Of a DNA stretch of 64,000 nucleotides, positions 49,848 through 61,179 are shown one piece after another. The DNA lies in contig JBAIZL010000001.1 of the NCBI GenBank assembly GCA_036971475.1, positions 285,790,425 through 285,854,424 of the forward strand, written 5' to 3'. Each line of letters opens with the position of its first letter. Position 1 is the first letter of the stretch. This DNA is from Prosapia bicincta. Its lineage: Eukaryota; Arthropoda; Insecta; Hemiptera; Cercopidae. Both the position numbers and the translations under genes were made by a program. The notes below the pieces were generated by a model, which worked only from the letters and a program-made list of their open reading frames with translations, was not told where the DNA came from and ran no database searches.

Positions 49848-50807
49848 ATGAAAGAAATAGAATTGGAAGGCACAGATATGCCAATAGGAAACATTGAGGT
49901 AGAAGAAGCTAGGGGACTACTACCTATGCAAACCCAACAAAAAAAACGGGGAAATAATGAGAATGAAGAATTGAGGGAAATGATGAGATCTCTCATGGAA
50001 ATGAGTCTAAAAGGGAGAGAGGAAATGAAGGAGGATATGAGAGAATTAAAAAAGGAATTAAAAGAGAATATAAACGAAGTAAAAGTAGAGATAAAGGAGG
50101 AAATAAGGGATTTAAACAAAAAATTAGAGGAAAATAGAGACGAAATGAGAGAGATGAAGGAAGATTTCAAATTCATAACACAGGAAATAAGGGAGGACAA
50201 TAGGAAAATGATAGAGGATATGAGGAGACAGTGGAGGACAGAGAATAATGCTGTAGTAGAGGATGAGAGAAGAGACTTAGAGGAGAAAGATGGAGAATTA
50301 GAGGAGATTAAGGAAACTTTTGAGAAAACAAATGAAATAATAGCTGATGAGATAGAAATTAATAAAAAAGAGATAGAGAAAGTCGAATATATAACAAAGA
50401 AAAACACAGAAGAGTTAGGAGAGTTAAAATTAAGAAATGAAGTAGGAAAGATGGAGGTACTGCCAATAAAAAATATAACAATTCAAACCGCAACTAAAAG
50501 GAAGACTGAACAGATTAATAAAATGAAAATGGTAATAGGAGAAATGGAAGGAGTTAAATATCCGTTTCAATGCATAGTGGTACAAAGCTTGTTGAGAGAA
50601 ATGATCATAGGTACGGATATGTTAATGGATGTGGAGGCACAACTCAAGTTTGGAAAATGGGAAATGGAATTTAAATATGAGAGAAACACAGAAAATAGAA
50701 CTTATGAAGCAGATGAAAGATACAATGGAGATGTAAACGGTGTTAAGGCAAGGACAGGCGTGGGGACAAGAAAAGAGCATGGTGCCCACAGTCAATCGGA
50801 AAACTAA
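49848..50807 (+). CDS. Coiled-coil Gag-like protein fused to a retropepsin C-terminal half
   Basis: The ATG at 49848 gives 319 aa; the frame is open further upstream without a better ATG. Residue numbers here count from 49842. Residues ~40-200 are almost entirely Glu/Lys/Arg/Met heptad-like sequence, a long coiled coil expected to drive Gag self-assembly. Residues ~205-278 read EVLPIKNITIQTATKRK, YPFQCIVV, IIGTDMLMDVEAQLKF and KWEME, matching the C-terminal half of gypsy-type aspartic proteases (P...I..A.GKK, F.VV, IIG.D.L, I.F). The catalytic DTG half, which should come first, is missing here and instead appears ~180 bp downstream of this block. No zinc knuckle is seen. The strongly purine-rich composition explains the Ser/Phe open frame on the opposite strand. 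Confidence 0.75.
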   Translation: MKEIELEGTDMPIGNIEVEEARGLLPMQTQQKKRGNNENEELREMMRSLMEMSLKGREEMKEDMRELKKELKENINEVKVEIKEEIRDLNKKLEENRDEMREMKEDFKFITQEIREDNRKMIEDMRRQWRTENNAVVEDERRDLEEKDGELEEIKETFEKTNEIIADEIEINKKEIEKVEYITKKNTEELGELKLRNEVGKMEVLPIKNITIQTATKRKTEQINKMKMVIGEMEGVKYPFQCIVVQSLLREMIIGTDMLMDVEAQLKFGKWEMEFKYERNTENRTYEADERYNGDVNGVKARTGVGTRKEHGAHSQSEN

Positions 50808-50837
50808 GACCATAGGAAACCCAGGAATAGAAATTAA

Positions 50838-50925
50838 ATAGAGGAAATAAGTTTACAGGCATTAATCAACACAGGCAGTAAAATGACATGTATCAAGGAG
50901 AACTGGAAAAGGAAAATAATAATAA
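50838..50925 (+). pseudogene. Retropepsin N-terminal (catalytic) half, displaced and mutated
   Basis: In the same frame as the upstream CDS, but after two in-frame stops, the sequence reads IEEISLQALINTGSKMTCIK and then ENW before a stop near 50925. ALIDTGS...C I is the active-site loop of gypsy-type proteases; here Asp is replaced by Asn (ALINTGS), which would abolish catalysis. Its position after the C-terminal half reverses the normal order. Confidence 0.7.
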
Positions 50926-51053
50926 AATAGGAAGGGAGATATTAAATATAGATGAAGGAAGCAATATGAATAAACTCTAGGTGATTATGTGTATAAGAAA
51001 ACGTTAGAAGGAGATAAGTTTTAAGGGATGGTAACTATATCTACGATAATTTA

Positions 51054-51340
51054 TTAGGAACTTCGTCGAATAATGAATAAAGATAAATATGAATCTATGT
51101 TAATAAATGTTGAAGCATCGTTGTAATAAAAATATGGTAATTGTGTATTTAAACTTCGTCGTATTGTAAGGGAGAATCTGCGTTGATAAATAATGGAACT
51201 TCGTCGTATATATTATATATTATAAAAGAAATATGAATCTATGATAATAAATATTAAAGCATCGTTGTAATAAAAATATGGTAATTGTGTATTTAAACTT
51301 CGTCGTATTGTAAGGGAGAATCTGCGTTGATATATATAAG
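51054..51340. repeat. 144-bp tandem duplication within the retrotransposon
   Basis: Two copies of a segment containing AACTTCGTCGTATTGTAAGG and AAGCATCGTTGTAATAAAAA, offset by 144 bp (ATGAATCTATG at ~51089 and ~51233). Noncoding. Confidence 0.85.
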
Positions 51341-52110
51341 TATTAAAACAAAATTTATATTCGTTGATATAGGGATAGTGTAATCGAAGGAACTGTAGAT
51401 ATGATCAAATAGAGGATATGAAATTGCAACCTTTAAAATTATTAGATGTTAAACTTCATACAAAATAAACTGAGATGATATAAGAAAATAATTGAGCTGG
51501 ATGTGAGATTGGAAGGGGAGATAAAATACTAACTTAGAACTGAGAGTTAGATGAAGCTAAAAGCAAAATAAATATGAGACAAATAATAAACAAGGAATAA
51601 ACAGAAATAAGGGAAAGAGAAATGTTATAACCAATTTGACCAAATCTAGACATACTATGACTCGGATAGGATGGGATTTAAAGACACGGTATCAGAGAAT
51701 ATATGTTAAATAAATATTGAATCAGACTTATGATTGAAAGGGTTCCAATTGTAATAAATGTAAAAAAAAAAATATAATTATGGAAGGAATTGTAAATACC
51801 AGAACATGATTTATTGTTACTATATGTTAGAATTGTTAAAGAATTGTTGATTGAATGTTAGTTATAATATTGTGTTGTTAGAAGATATGTTAAGTAATAT
51901 GTAGCTTGAAGTGTTCAGCTCAGTATTTGATTGTTAAAGAATTAAGATAAAATTGTGTCGTAGGAATTAAGTATAAATGGACAATTTAAAGTATAAATGT
52001 TAATTTAAATTTAATTAAAAAAAAAAAAAAAAATATGTATATTTAATCAAGCTTGTAAAATGTAAAGAATGTGTAATGTAGAGATTAGTAATATTTTTTT
52101 TTATTTAAAT
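51341..52110. other. Noncoding internal region of the LTR element
   Basis: A+T-rich, stop-laden on both strands, with an A13 run at 52020 and a T10 run at 52095. No RT, RNase H or integrase motif. Confidence 0.6.
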
Positions 52111-52125
52111 TAAATTAGGGGACAT
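52111..52125 (+). promoter_or_regulatory. Polypurine-tract-like sequence
   Basis: TAAATTAGGGGACAT immediately precedes the 3' LTR. It is a weak but correctly placed plus-strand priming site. Confidence 0.5.
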
Positions 52126-53662
52126 TGTAACATTTATAGAATGGGCTATATAATATTATTTAAGAATTGGAAAATAGATGAGAAATAACTCACTCAAAAT
52201 TTAGAAAGAAATTCATTAAGATATTGGTTAGGTTAAATGAAAACTAAATTTAGGTAAAAGCATAGAATTGTAAACAAGGTTTTTGAACTGGAAATGTATT
52301 AGGAAATTTGTTATATCAAATAACCTAACACATAAATTAAAATAAGATAATCTAAGAATAGTTATGTGTAAACAAATTTGTAAACTGTAGTAACATAGGG
52401 CCTAAGTAATTACTTGAAGGAGAAAGTGAACACGTTTGTAAACAAAAGAAAATTGAAAGGTTATGTTTATGAAAGACCAAGCAAAACACACACAATTCAG
52501 AACTATTTCAAAAGTAAAACACAAAGACACTTCACACACTAATAATATTAATAAAATAAACACTGGAAGGTTTGTTGAGGATAGGAAATTAAAACAGTAA
52601 GTTTCAACCAGGTTTAACCAAGTTAAAACGCCATTCTAAACAAGCTCATTGTGGACGCATCAGCTGTAAAACGGTGAAAATAGTTCGTTGACATTAACAT
52701 GTGTGAAAGTCAAGGAAACATCAGCTGTAAAAACAGAAGAAAGTAAGTCTGATGTAAAGTCTAGTGGAAAGAAATCGAACTAAATTATAACCCATATGTG
52801 TTTTTTTTAAGAAGAAGGCCGCCATATTTGTAACATTTTAAAAGAAAATCGAAGGACGCGTAGTTAGAGCATTCTAGCGTGGGTGACGCTACTAGAGGAA
52901 GCAGACCTTGCTGTGCAGTCAAAATTCTATTTATTTTGGAAAGAGTTCGTCTAAATTATACCGTTTTGTTAAGAAGATTGGCCAACTTAAATTAAGGAGA
53001 AGTGAATTACAAAATGTAATACTGTGTTAATATAAAGTGAAGTAAATAAAACGAATTTAAGTGTGTAAAAAGTCAAATTTGGAGAGAACGGAATCTTACG
53101 TAAGCTAACTGAAATTTCGATATTTGATAAGTTATTAGCGCTATAAAAAATCAATTTTAGTGGACTTTTAAGATAATAGAGAAGTTAATTTTGTACAATA
53201 GAATATCTTGTAGTTAATTAATAGTAAGTAATAAGAAATAATCCAGTTCAAATAGTTTAGCCTTTTTAGTATATTCAAAATTAAAGTATTTCCATCCGGA
53301 AAATATTTATTAAAGCTAATTTCAAAATTTAATATTGTTTGTTCAAAATTTATTTAATTAACCTAAGAATTAAAAAAAAATATAGCCCATGCTATAACCC
53401 CGAGATATCAAGAGATCTTAAACTAGCCAAGGGTATTAAAATTGTGTAACTCTAAAATTAAAAGAAAAAAGAGTTAGTATATTTTGTTAAAAATTGTTAA
53501 GTTGTAAAATTTTGTTTTGAGTGTATTGTTTAATGTCGAGATGAAATGATAATAAATGTTAATGAATTGTTCCTGAGTAGTTTTATTTGTCTTAAATAAA
53601 AAATTCAATTTATTAAATAGTAAAACATAAGTATATTGTATTGTGTCTCTTTAAAAATTATG

Positions 53663-53667
<5 letters not shown>
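52126..53667 (+). repeat. 3' LTR, 1542 bp
   Basis: Direct copy of 48029-49570, offset 4097 bp, with three apparent base differences and no indel detected. Ends GTTATA and passes into (TA)n. Confidence 0.92.
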
Positions 53668-53723
<56 letters not shown>

Positions 53724-53820
53724 ATATATATCTCACTAACTATTTATCTAGTTATATACACACCTATCCATCTACCTATACAACTATCTGTTATATATCT
53801 AAATAATCAGACACGATAAA
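53668..53820. repeat. (TA)n and decayed (TATC)n flank
   Basis: TA tract to 53720 followed by worn CTATC/CTACC words. This is the continuation of the 46986-48028 tract split by the retrotransposon. Confidence 0.85.
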
Positions 53821-54888
53821 GTATGAGATGAAAATTCTATTAAAAATCGGTAGTTTATAACAAAGACCATGTAATCAGTGCAGACATTTCCCCATGTGAT
53901 CCTCCTATGACCAGGATAAAATTAATGTTCCTGGAGAAGATATTTTGCAGAATCGAATATCTTGTAGCTCCATATTTTACTTACGATGGGGTAAAGCAAT
54001 ACTGAAAACTTTGGGGCAGTTTTTAAGCCCGTCAATCATCTAAACCTCCAGGCATCCTTTTTTGTATGCATGATGTCTTTACTCAGCTGAGGCGCATAGA
54101 TAACGATGAGAGATTTAGAACTGGGTTACTTATAAAACTAACTTGTTACTAGGTTACGTCAGCAAGAACCGTTTTCCGCTCTATAGAGTATCCCCAGCTG
54201 ACCGCTCAAGAAAATACGTACTAAACTCACTTAAAGAATATACAGTGCAATTTAGTTGGAAATATCCTTATAATATATTTTTCTAAATGCAGTCTTTCCT
54301 CTGTGCAGGGGATATACGTCCGTTAAAATTGCGTTTCAAAAGGTGTCCTTCTCTCACTTGTCATTTGTAAGTCAATTTTTAACTCTGAGACATTTTGTGG
54401 TGGAGGGAAAATACTTAATTTTCATCATAGGAACATTTCCCGTCAGATTTACAAAAACCACTGTCCTGAAGATTTAACAATTTCACACATCACGCCATAA
54501 TACAGTCGGTTTAGTCTAAAATCTACTGCAGATTGTTGGAGGTTATATTTTAATAATATTTAAACACAATTTAATATACAAGTTTGTATTCACCCCCTTA
54601 TTACAAACAATTTGTAGCACCTGTTATATAAACTTCACCTTAAAGACAAAACTGTTTTTTACTCATTTATATTTAACAGTTTATAACAGAATAATTTGTG
54701 TTTCAATAAAACGTATTGCAGTGAGTTTCTATGTACGAGTAATACTGCAGAGTACCCGCCCTTCGTACGAGGTTGGCGAATATTTGTATTGATTTAATTT
54801 GTATTTGGGTTGAATTTAATTTACTGAAATTAAATCCCAATAAATATATTAAATTATAGTTTATAAACCTACCGTTAAGGGAGTTTCC
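53821..54888. other. No supported feature
   Basis: Ordinary A+T-rich sequence without recognisable coding or repeat structure. Confidence 0.4.
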
Positions 54889-55060
54889 AAGGCCCCAGGA
54901 GCAGTGCTCTGACAGAATTTCCTAATAAAAATAGGTCTATGTGTTAACCAGAAACCCTAAGAATGTCCATGTAAAATTTCAGGTATTTATTTTACGTTCC
55001 CACGTGTTCGATTTTAGGAAAAAAATGATACCGGGCGACGCAGAAAGTCATCAGCGATCC
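54889..55060 (+). mobile_element. Chimeric RTE/SINE-like tail fragment
   Basis: The first part (GAGTTTCCAAGGCCCCAGGA ... CCCTAAGAATGTCCATG) is a diverged direct copy of 56305-56400. From about 54980 it switches to TATTTATTTTACGTTCCCAC and on to GGCGACGCAGAAAGTCATC, which matches the reverse complement of 55690-55785. The switch occurs at a shared AAATTTC word. Confidence 0.55.
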
Positions 55061-55061
55061 A

Positions 55062-55088
55062 AAATAATAATAATAATAATAATAATAA
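55062..55088. repeat. (TAA)n microsatellite
   Basis: Nine AAT/TAA units at the end of the chimeric fragment; such tails are common on non-LTR elements. Confidence 0.9.
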
Positions 55089-55220
55089 CGAAAACTCTCG
55101 TTCAGGGAAAAATACCATTTTTTATCAAATTAAAGTCGGGTAAAAAATTCAATATGGAGTAGTAAGAAGTAAGCCTACTACGTCCGTGTATCAATGGAGC
55201 GCCGTACTACTTATACGTAT

Positions 55221-55474
55221 ATTTAAATATACCTCTAAAGTCTCCAGTTACGATAGATTTGGTTGTAACTTTATACACTGCTATATACCTATATTAAAAT
55301 ATACCTGTAAAGTATCCAGTCAGGATAGGTTTGGTTATAATTTTATACAACATTACCTAATTAGACGTCTACTTCATCGGAGTAATACTTAGTCACGTGA
55401 TCTCTATTCTAGCCTTATAAGTGTAAATTTGGTTAAACGTATAAAATTACAACCAAATCTATCTTGACTGGATA
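55221..55474. repeat. Duplicated ~55-bp unit with an inverted third copy
   Basis: Units at 55221-55276 and 55291-55348 share AAATATACC, TCCAGT and GATAG(A/G)TTTGGTT. A third, inverted copy is at 55439-55474 (ACAACCAAATCTATCTTGAC). Confidence 0.8.
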
Positions 55475-55689
55475 GTTCATAGGTAAATAAAATTAACCTT
55501 CCGTGGCAATAACAAACAATAATTATAAATACAGCTTTAGGACATGCTCTTGGTTCATTTTATATGCGTTGTATTAAGGGTGGGCAATGTCCATTTTTAC
55601 GAGAACTATTAGCACCACATTTGAGGGAAATTACAACTTTCCAAAATTGTAAATTTTTGAGACGTGAGCGAGATTTTTCAAATTGTTTT

Positions 55690-55862
55690 CGTGTTTCTGA
55701 TGATTTTCTGCGTCGCCTAGTAAAATGTTTTTGTTAAAATCGAACACGTGGGAACGGAAAATAAATACCAAATTTCAGCTCAATGGGTCCAGTAGTTTTT
55801 ATGTGATTGAGTAACACACACAGAGACAGACACCATTAGATTTTTATGTAATAGTATAGATT
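55690..55862 (+). mobile_element. RTE/SINE-like 3' tail
   Basis: AAATTTCAGCTCAATGGGTC, CAGTAGTTTTTATGTGATTG and AGTAACACACACAGAGACAG, ending in a TAGATT-rich tail. From memory, this layout is typical of the 3' ends of insect RTE-type LINEs and their SINEs. No coding sequence remains. Confidence 0.5.
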
Positions 55863-56304
55863 AGTCCCCAATAAATATATCAAACTATTAACTTACTGAC
55901 TAGTCAAATATTCTTTGAGCTTAGTTTGTGAGGTTATGTTAAAAACAAATAAAAACATACACAAAACTCGCAAATTAATCATTTATTTACTCATACGCAT
56001 TTCAATGACCAAGTCATCATCATCAGTGAGTGTTACTACTACAAACTCTAACTTACAACTTTTTTGTGTAGGTTTTTATTTGTTTTTTACTGATTAGTGT
56101 CTTAAAAACCAAGGGGAAGAAAAACGTCTGCTTGTAACACAAAATTTGTAAAGTAGGCCTATAACTAACCTAGAAAGATGAATAACAAACAATCAGAAAC
56201 AATTACAATTATCTGTTTAAATGTGTTTAAAAGTGATTGTTACAGGTGATTATCCGCTGGTTAAGCCAAGTTAAGTATTGAAGGGAGTATAGATAATTGA
56301 GTAT

Positions 56305-56430
56305 TTAAAGGGGGTTTTCAAGGCGCCAGGGGCGGTGCCCTAAAGGAATTTCTAAATACAAATAGGGGCCCTAAGAATGACCATGTAAAATGTCAGCTCT
56401 ATGGGTAAAATTATGTTTACGTTATTAAGG
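56305..56430 (+). mobile_element. Second RTE/SINE-like tail
   Basis: GGCGCCAGGGGCGGTGCCCT, CCCTAAGAATGACCATGTAA and TCAGCTCTATGGG, running straight into the (CA)n tract. The microsatellite probably grew from the CACACA within the tail. Confidence 0.5.
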
Positions 56431-56590
<160 letters not shown>

Positions 56591-57166
56591 TTTTTAGATT
56601 AATCATTGACGTAATATTATGTAATTAATTAAGGCAATGTATAGAAATGCAATATTTCCTTAATATGAATAACAACTTAGTTTTAGCGATTTCAAAATTG
56701 GCTAAAATTTGAAATGTTTAATACTGAATTAAAGTTTTCTTTAAAAATTAAGATGGAATTATTATTTCATGCTAGCAGTAATACGAAATTGAAAAAAACA
56801 GGTGAATAAACTGGAAGAATGATTTTTTTAATATGAAATGACCTTATAGAGACATATAAGAAATTGCAATGGGTTTGGAAAGGGTGGTGGATTGTGTTAG
56901 AACCGATGACAATGTGTGCAGAGTTGCAACCTACTCTCTGTTGCAAAGAGAATATAAGTGCAGGGAAACAAAGAATCATAATTTAACTATTTGGATTGTC
57001 AACGTGCTATTGTAAATACTGTTAAGATTTTGGACATCTTGTTTACAAATTAAAGTGTTTGGTTTGTGTTTGAAGATTTCAATAATTTCTTTAATTTTAC
57101 GTTTTGAGGTGGTAGTTTCGTTGTGGTGTATTTTCCATTGGTCTGTTAGGAATGTGTTTAGATTCT

Positions 57167-57310
57167 TTAAGTGTTTGGCTTTCCTAATATTGTAGATATT
57201 CTTTCCCACTCCTTCCGAACCTTGTCACAGTGTTTTAAATGTTCACTACGCTTATCCCATAAAATAGGTCGCGACTGCGCTTTCATAATTGGGATACCTT
57301 CAAACGACAT
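57167..57310 (-). CDS. MADF-domain N-terminal fragment (exon or pseudogene)
   Basis: A minus-strand ATG at 57310 opens a 47-codon frame: MSFEGIPIMKAQSRPILWDK, then RSEH, KVRKEWERISTILGKP and a stop. R.P.LWD......h......eW..I...L is the first half of a MADF (Myb/SANT-like) DNA-binding domain, found in arthropod transcription factors and in the accessory ORF of PIF/Harbinger transposons. The second half (..C..rWk.LRd.y.re) is absent downstream. The frame ends just after the I..iLGKP helix and is followed by an unrelated Lys/Asn-rich frame, so the gene is either truncated by insertion or interrupted by an intron whose donor I cannot define. CpG-rich DNA lies immediately upstream. Confidence 0.5.
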   Translation of the reverse strand: MSFEGIPIMKAQSRPILWDKRSEHLKHCDKVRKEWERISTILGKPNT

Positions 57311-57710
57311 CGTGTCTGCTGTACGTCAAATAAACAAATCGAAATTATTTTCCGCCGTACGAACTGAATATACGGGAGTTCGAAAAAACGAATGAGGACA
57401 CAGCATTTGCGTTACTCAGTATGGAATAATCTCTTCCGTACGACCCAACCGAGTCCGAGTGGAATCTAGCCGAGACATTAAACGTGCCTTTGAACACTGA
57501 AGTAAAAAACTCCAATAAGGACACTACCAGCCTTTCTTTAAGTACGAATTTAGAGCTCATTTGTCCGAGGAGAATTCGTACGAATTTCGCTGCACGGCAG
57601 CTGTCAATTAGGACATAAGCTAGGTTAAGTAGTTTTATCTCTACCGATGGTCCTCCGGGTGATGTGTTTTTGCACACGAAGCTGACGGCGTAAATAAACA
57701 AATCAAGGTA
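57311..57710 (-). promoter_or_regulatory. CpG-rich segment upstream of the MADF fragment
   Basis: A roughly 400-bp island with many CG dinucleotides (CCGCCGTACG, TTCGTACGG, GAATTCGTACGAATTTCG) in an otherwise CpG-poor window. It sits directly 5' of the minus-strand MADF ATG, so it could be a promoter or 5' UTR. The 118-codon minus frame across it (57345-57701) has no recognisable domain. Confidence 0.3.
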
Positions 57711-58539
57711 AAGTAGATTCTAAATAATTACACGAAATTATTTGAAAAATACTAAAAAAAGTAACTAAGCGATAAAAAGATAATTTAACGAGTTATCTTA
57801 TGAACGAATACGACGAGCTTTTGTTGCAGAGTGGAATCTACTCAGCATCGAGTCACTGAGCCATCAAGTTGTTAAAGGATTTACCTTTCTGATTATTATA
57901 AACATTAAAACTGTTGAAATGCAAAAAAGTGTTGGTTTACATAAAGTTCTAATTTGAAAAGCTTTTCTAAACGTATTTTTATTGCTGATCGTAAAGATAA
58001 AAAGACGTCTGGATGTTGAATAATTCCTGGAAAAGAGATTACCATCACTGTATTCAACGGTAACGTTAAATGATTAAGGGTTTATGTAAAGCAAGTTGAA
58101 AGAATGTCAGACACACATGTTACGTCTGTCTTATTCCCAAACTTTTCTCATCTAAATCCGACAAGCAAAAGTGATTACAAAATCAAATGGTTGTTTGTCA
58201 TTTGCAAGAAGCTAATTATAACTTTGTGAAATTTTTACTTTTATTACTTTCGTGAAGACTTTTCCTTTTTCGTTTATTAAATTTTAGGTCGAATATTAAG
58301 GAAACATCCTGGTATCAATAAAGAGTAGTAATATACTTAATTATTTTATAACGAATTACTTTAAATGTGTAATTAAAATGAAGACAAAATTTCTCACAAC
58401 ATATTGTTTTTTATACAGATTCCCTACTATACAGTTTTATAAATTAGAACTAAATCAATTAAATACGTTTAAAAACATTTATACTACACATTAGCTAAAA
58501 ATTATTAAATGATATTTACATCGTATCAAGGATGTGTTG
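57711..58539. other. No supported feature
   Basis: A+T-rich sequence, nothing recognised. Confidence 0.4.
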
Positions 58540-59200
58540 AAGTAGTATACCATAGCGTAGTTACATTGTAACAGGTATTTGTTGATGTAATATAGTATAT
58601 TTTATTTACAATTTAACAGGTATGTATAATACAGTATACGTTATTGTGTTTACAGTGTAATAGGTTTGTGTTATTGTACTACACTCTAGTGTAGTTACAT
58701 TGTAACAGGTATTTTTTAGTGCAGTATACTATAGTGTAGTTACATTGTACAAGTTATGTAGTATACTATAGTGTAGTTACATTGTAAAAGTTATGTAGTA
58801 TACTATAGTGTAGTTACATTGTACGAGTTATGTAGTATACTATAGTGTAGTTACATTGTACAAGTTATGTAGTATACTATAATGTAGTTACATTGTACAA
58901 GTTATGTAGTATACTATAGTGTAGTTACATTGTACAAGTTTTGTAGTATACTATAGTGCAGTTACATTGTAACATGTACGTGTTATTGTGCTATACTAAA
59001 GTGTATTTACATTGTACAACTTAAAGTGTTAATGTAGTATTTATAATGTAGTTACATTGTAACAGCTATGTATTAATGCAGCATACTATATTGTAGTTAT
59101 AACAGATTTTTGTGAATGTAGTATACTGAAGTGAGGTATACTATAAAATTATTTGTTAATGAAATATACTCTTGAGTAGTTTTATTGTAACAGTTATGTG
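58540..59200. repeat. 37-bp minisatellite
   Basis: Units of 37 bp (GTTATGTAGTATACTATAGT plus GTAGTTACATTGTACAA) are near-perfect between about 58716 and 58960 and decay on both sides. The unit contains the palindrome GTATAC. Confidence 0.9.
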
Positions 59201-59220
59201 TTAATTCATGTGGTATTCAT

Positions 59221-59339
<119 letters not shown>

Positions 59340-61179
59340 GTAACGGGCTAAAATGTCACATTTTATCTTTGCAAGAGAAATTTTAAATCATTAATTTTAA
59401 AATTCCGTATAGTTAGAGTAACGAAGCTAAAATATAATAGAAATGCCTTAGGCACTAGGTAACACGAGTTTAACGAGTATAAGGCGACGAAATAAAGCCA
59501 TTAGCAAGGATAAGGGGGTTTTAGATACTTGAAAGAGGGAGAAAAGGTTAAAATCCACCTAGAAAGACCACTGACATACGTGAAGACGCAGAACAGAAAA
59601 AGAAGATGACAGTGCTGAGACGTAAACACGAGTAAAAGGCAACAGGAAGAGTTACAAGATAATTAAGAAATTGTGGAAATAATCCATCAAAAGTAAATAG
59701 GTGAGGGGCTAGCACACCGGAAATGACGCAGTGCTAAGCGTAGGAAGACGTCATTTTTGAGACTGGCGATTGGTTGTTAGACGCCCGGAGGGGTGGAATA
59801 TGCCTGGGGTTGCACAACATTCTTTAGCGTGGGTTAAGACGACCATCGAGAAAGTTCTGGGACGGGCTCCATTTTGTTAACAGGGAAATAGTTTCAAAAC
59901 GTAAAATTACAAGACAATGCAGAGCTAAGAGCGGTAGTGCGTTCGTTGAGATGTAGTCTCGTGTGTTTTGAAACCCTTTTGGGGAGGAATCTCTCCAAAA
60001 ATGGTTTTCGTCGAAGCAACATCTATGTCGTGGAGTCCTCAAGATTAGTTGTAGCAAAGAAGAACTTTAAAACAAAATTAAAGTCAGTGCGAAAGTAGAA
60101 AATGAACAGAGCTCAAATTATAAAATTTAATTTCGAACAGAGTACAGTCGACAGTAGTTTAAAGAAAGGATAGATTAAAACCGAGAGTAAAATTAGTTTA
60201 AAAAATTAGAAACCGTGTTAAACAAGTTTTAAGGGACTAGATACAGAAATTTACCAAGAAGAAACCAAAGGAGCAGGGTGACGCCAATTTTGGACGAGTC
60301 CAAACCAAGATGGCCAGCCGCGGGGGAGGGAGGAACAATCCAAGACAACATGGACTGGAAAGCGATGGGACCAAGAACAAGAATTAACTCCAATAAGGTC
60401 AGATTTTAGTCTCTCTCACTCAAATAGATTAAAACTATGTGTTGACATTTTTGGGGAACTTTGAACATTTTTAAGTTTAAATTTTAAATACATTTGCAAA
60501 AGATGTAAATGCGTTTTGAATAGTGGTTTTGTTCAGGAAGAATGTGGAGGGAATAGCGTTAGTTTGTGGTACCGACCTCAAAATAGCGGTACCTACCTCA
60601 AAATAGAGAAAATAATTTCTCAAAATTATTTTGAAATAATTTTGGAGATTTAAAAACAAAGTAAAGACAGTTTGAATATAAAATAAATTAGTCAAAATTA
60701 AAATTTAAATGTAGTTAAATGTGAATAAATAATTAGTAGAAGAAAGGGATTTTAAATTTTTGTTAAATAAATTCAAATTGAATTACTTTAGAGCAGCCTT
60801 AAGACATGGACTTTTTTAGCGTAACATTGCTCAGAATAGATATTGACCCAGAGAGAAGATTAAATGAAGGAAAATAAACACATAGTTTCAAAATTATTTA
60901 CCAATTTAATAAAGGTTTTTAAAACAGAGAAAATGCGTTGGAATAATGAGGTTATACAAAAGGTTAAATAAATTTCATGTTTAGAGATTAGTTATGTTTG
61001 AGGAGTAAACTTTAGTGAATTTTAGTTGTTCTCATGTTGTTTTAAAATGACTTTTTGTATAATTTTAAGAAAGGTATAAAATCTTTAAAAATGTTTGTTG
61101 AAAAGAATTTTGTTTTTTAAATGTCTTTATTTGGTTAAAGATACCAAAGTCAAATATTAAGTTTTCAAAGTCAAATGAA

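Larger units (their letters stand above)
48029..53667 (+). mobile_element. Young non-autonomous LTR retrotransposon, 5.64 kb
   Basis: Two identical-length LTRs (1542 bp) bracket a 2555-bp internal region with a tRNA-Lys primer-binding site and a purine-rich tract. The insertion lies inside a (TA)n tract at the edge of the TATC microsatellite, whose pattern resumes after 53720. Any 4-bp duplication is hidden by the TA repeat. The internal region encodes a coiled-coil protein and retropepsin pieces, but no recognisable RT, RNase H or integrase, so mobilisation must have relied on a partner element. Retropepsin type, PBS and TA/TATA target point to the gypsy group. Confidence 0.9.

Noticed and set aside
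49772..50407. A 211-codon Ser/Phe-rich minus-strand frame opposite the coiled-coil ORF
   Set aside because: It is the complement of a purine-rich coding strand; the plus frame has retropepsin similarity and correct placement after the primer-binding site.
57345..57701. A 118-codon minus frame in the CpG-rich segment
   Set aside because: No domain; the MADF-encoding frame with its own ATG lies downstream, so this is better read as promoter or UTR.
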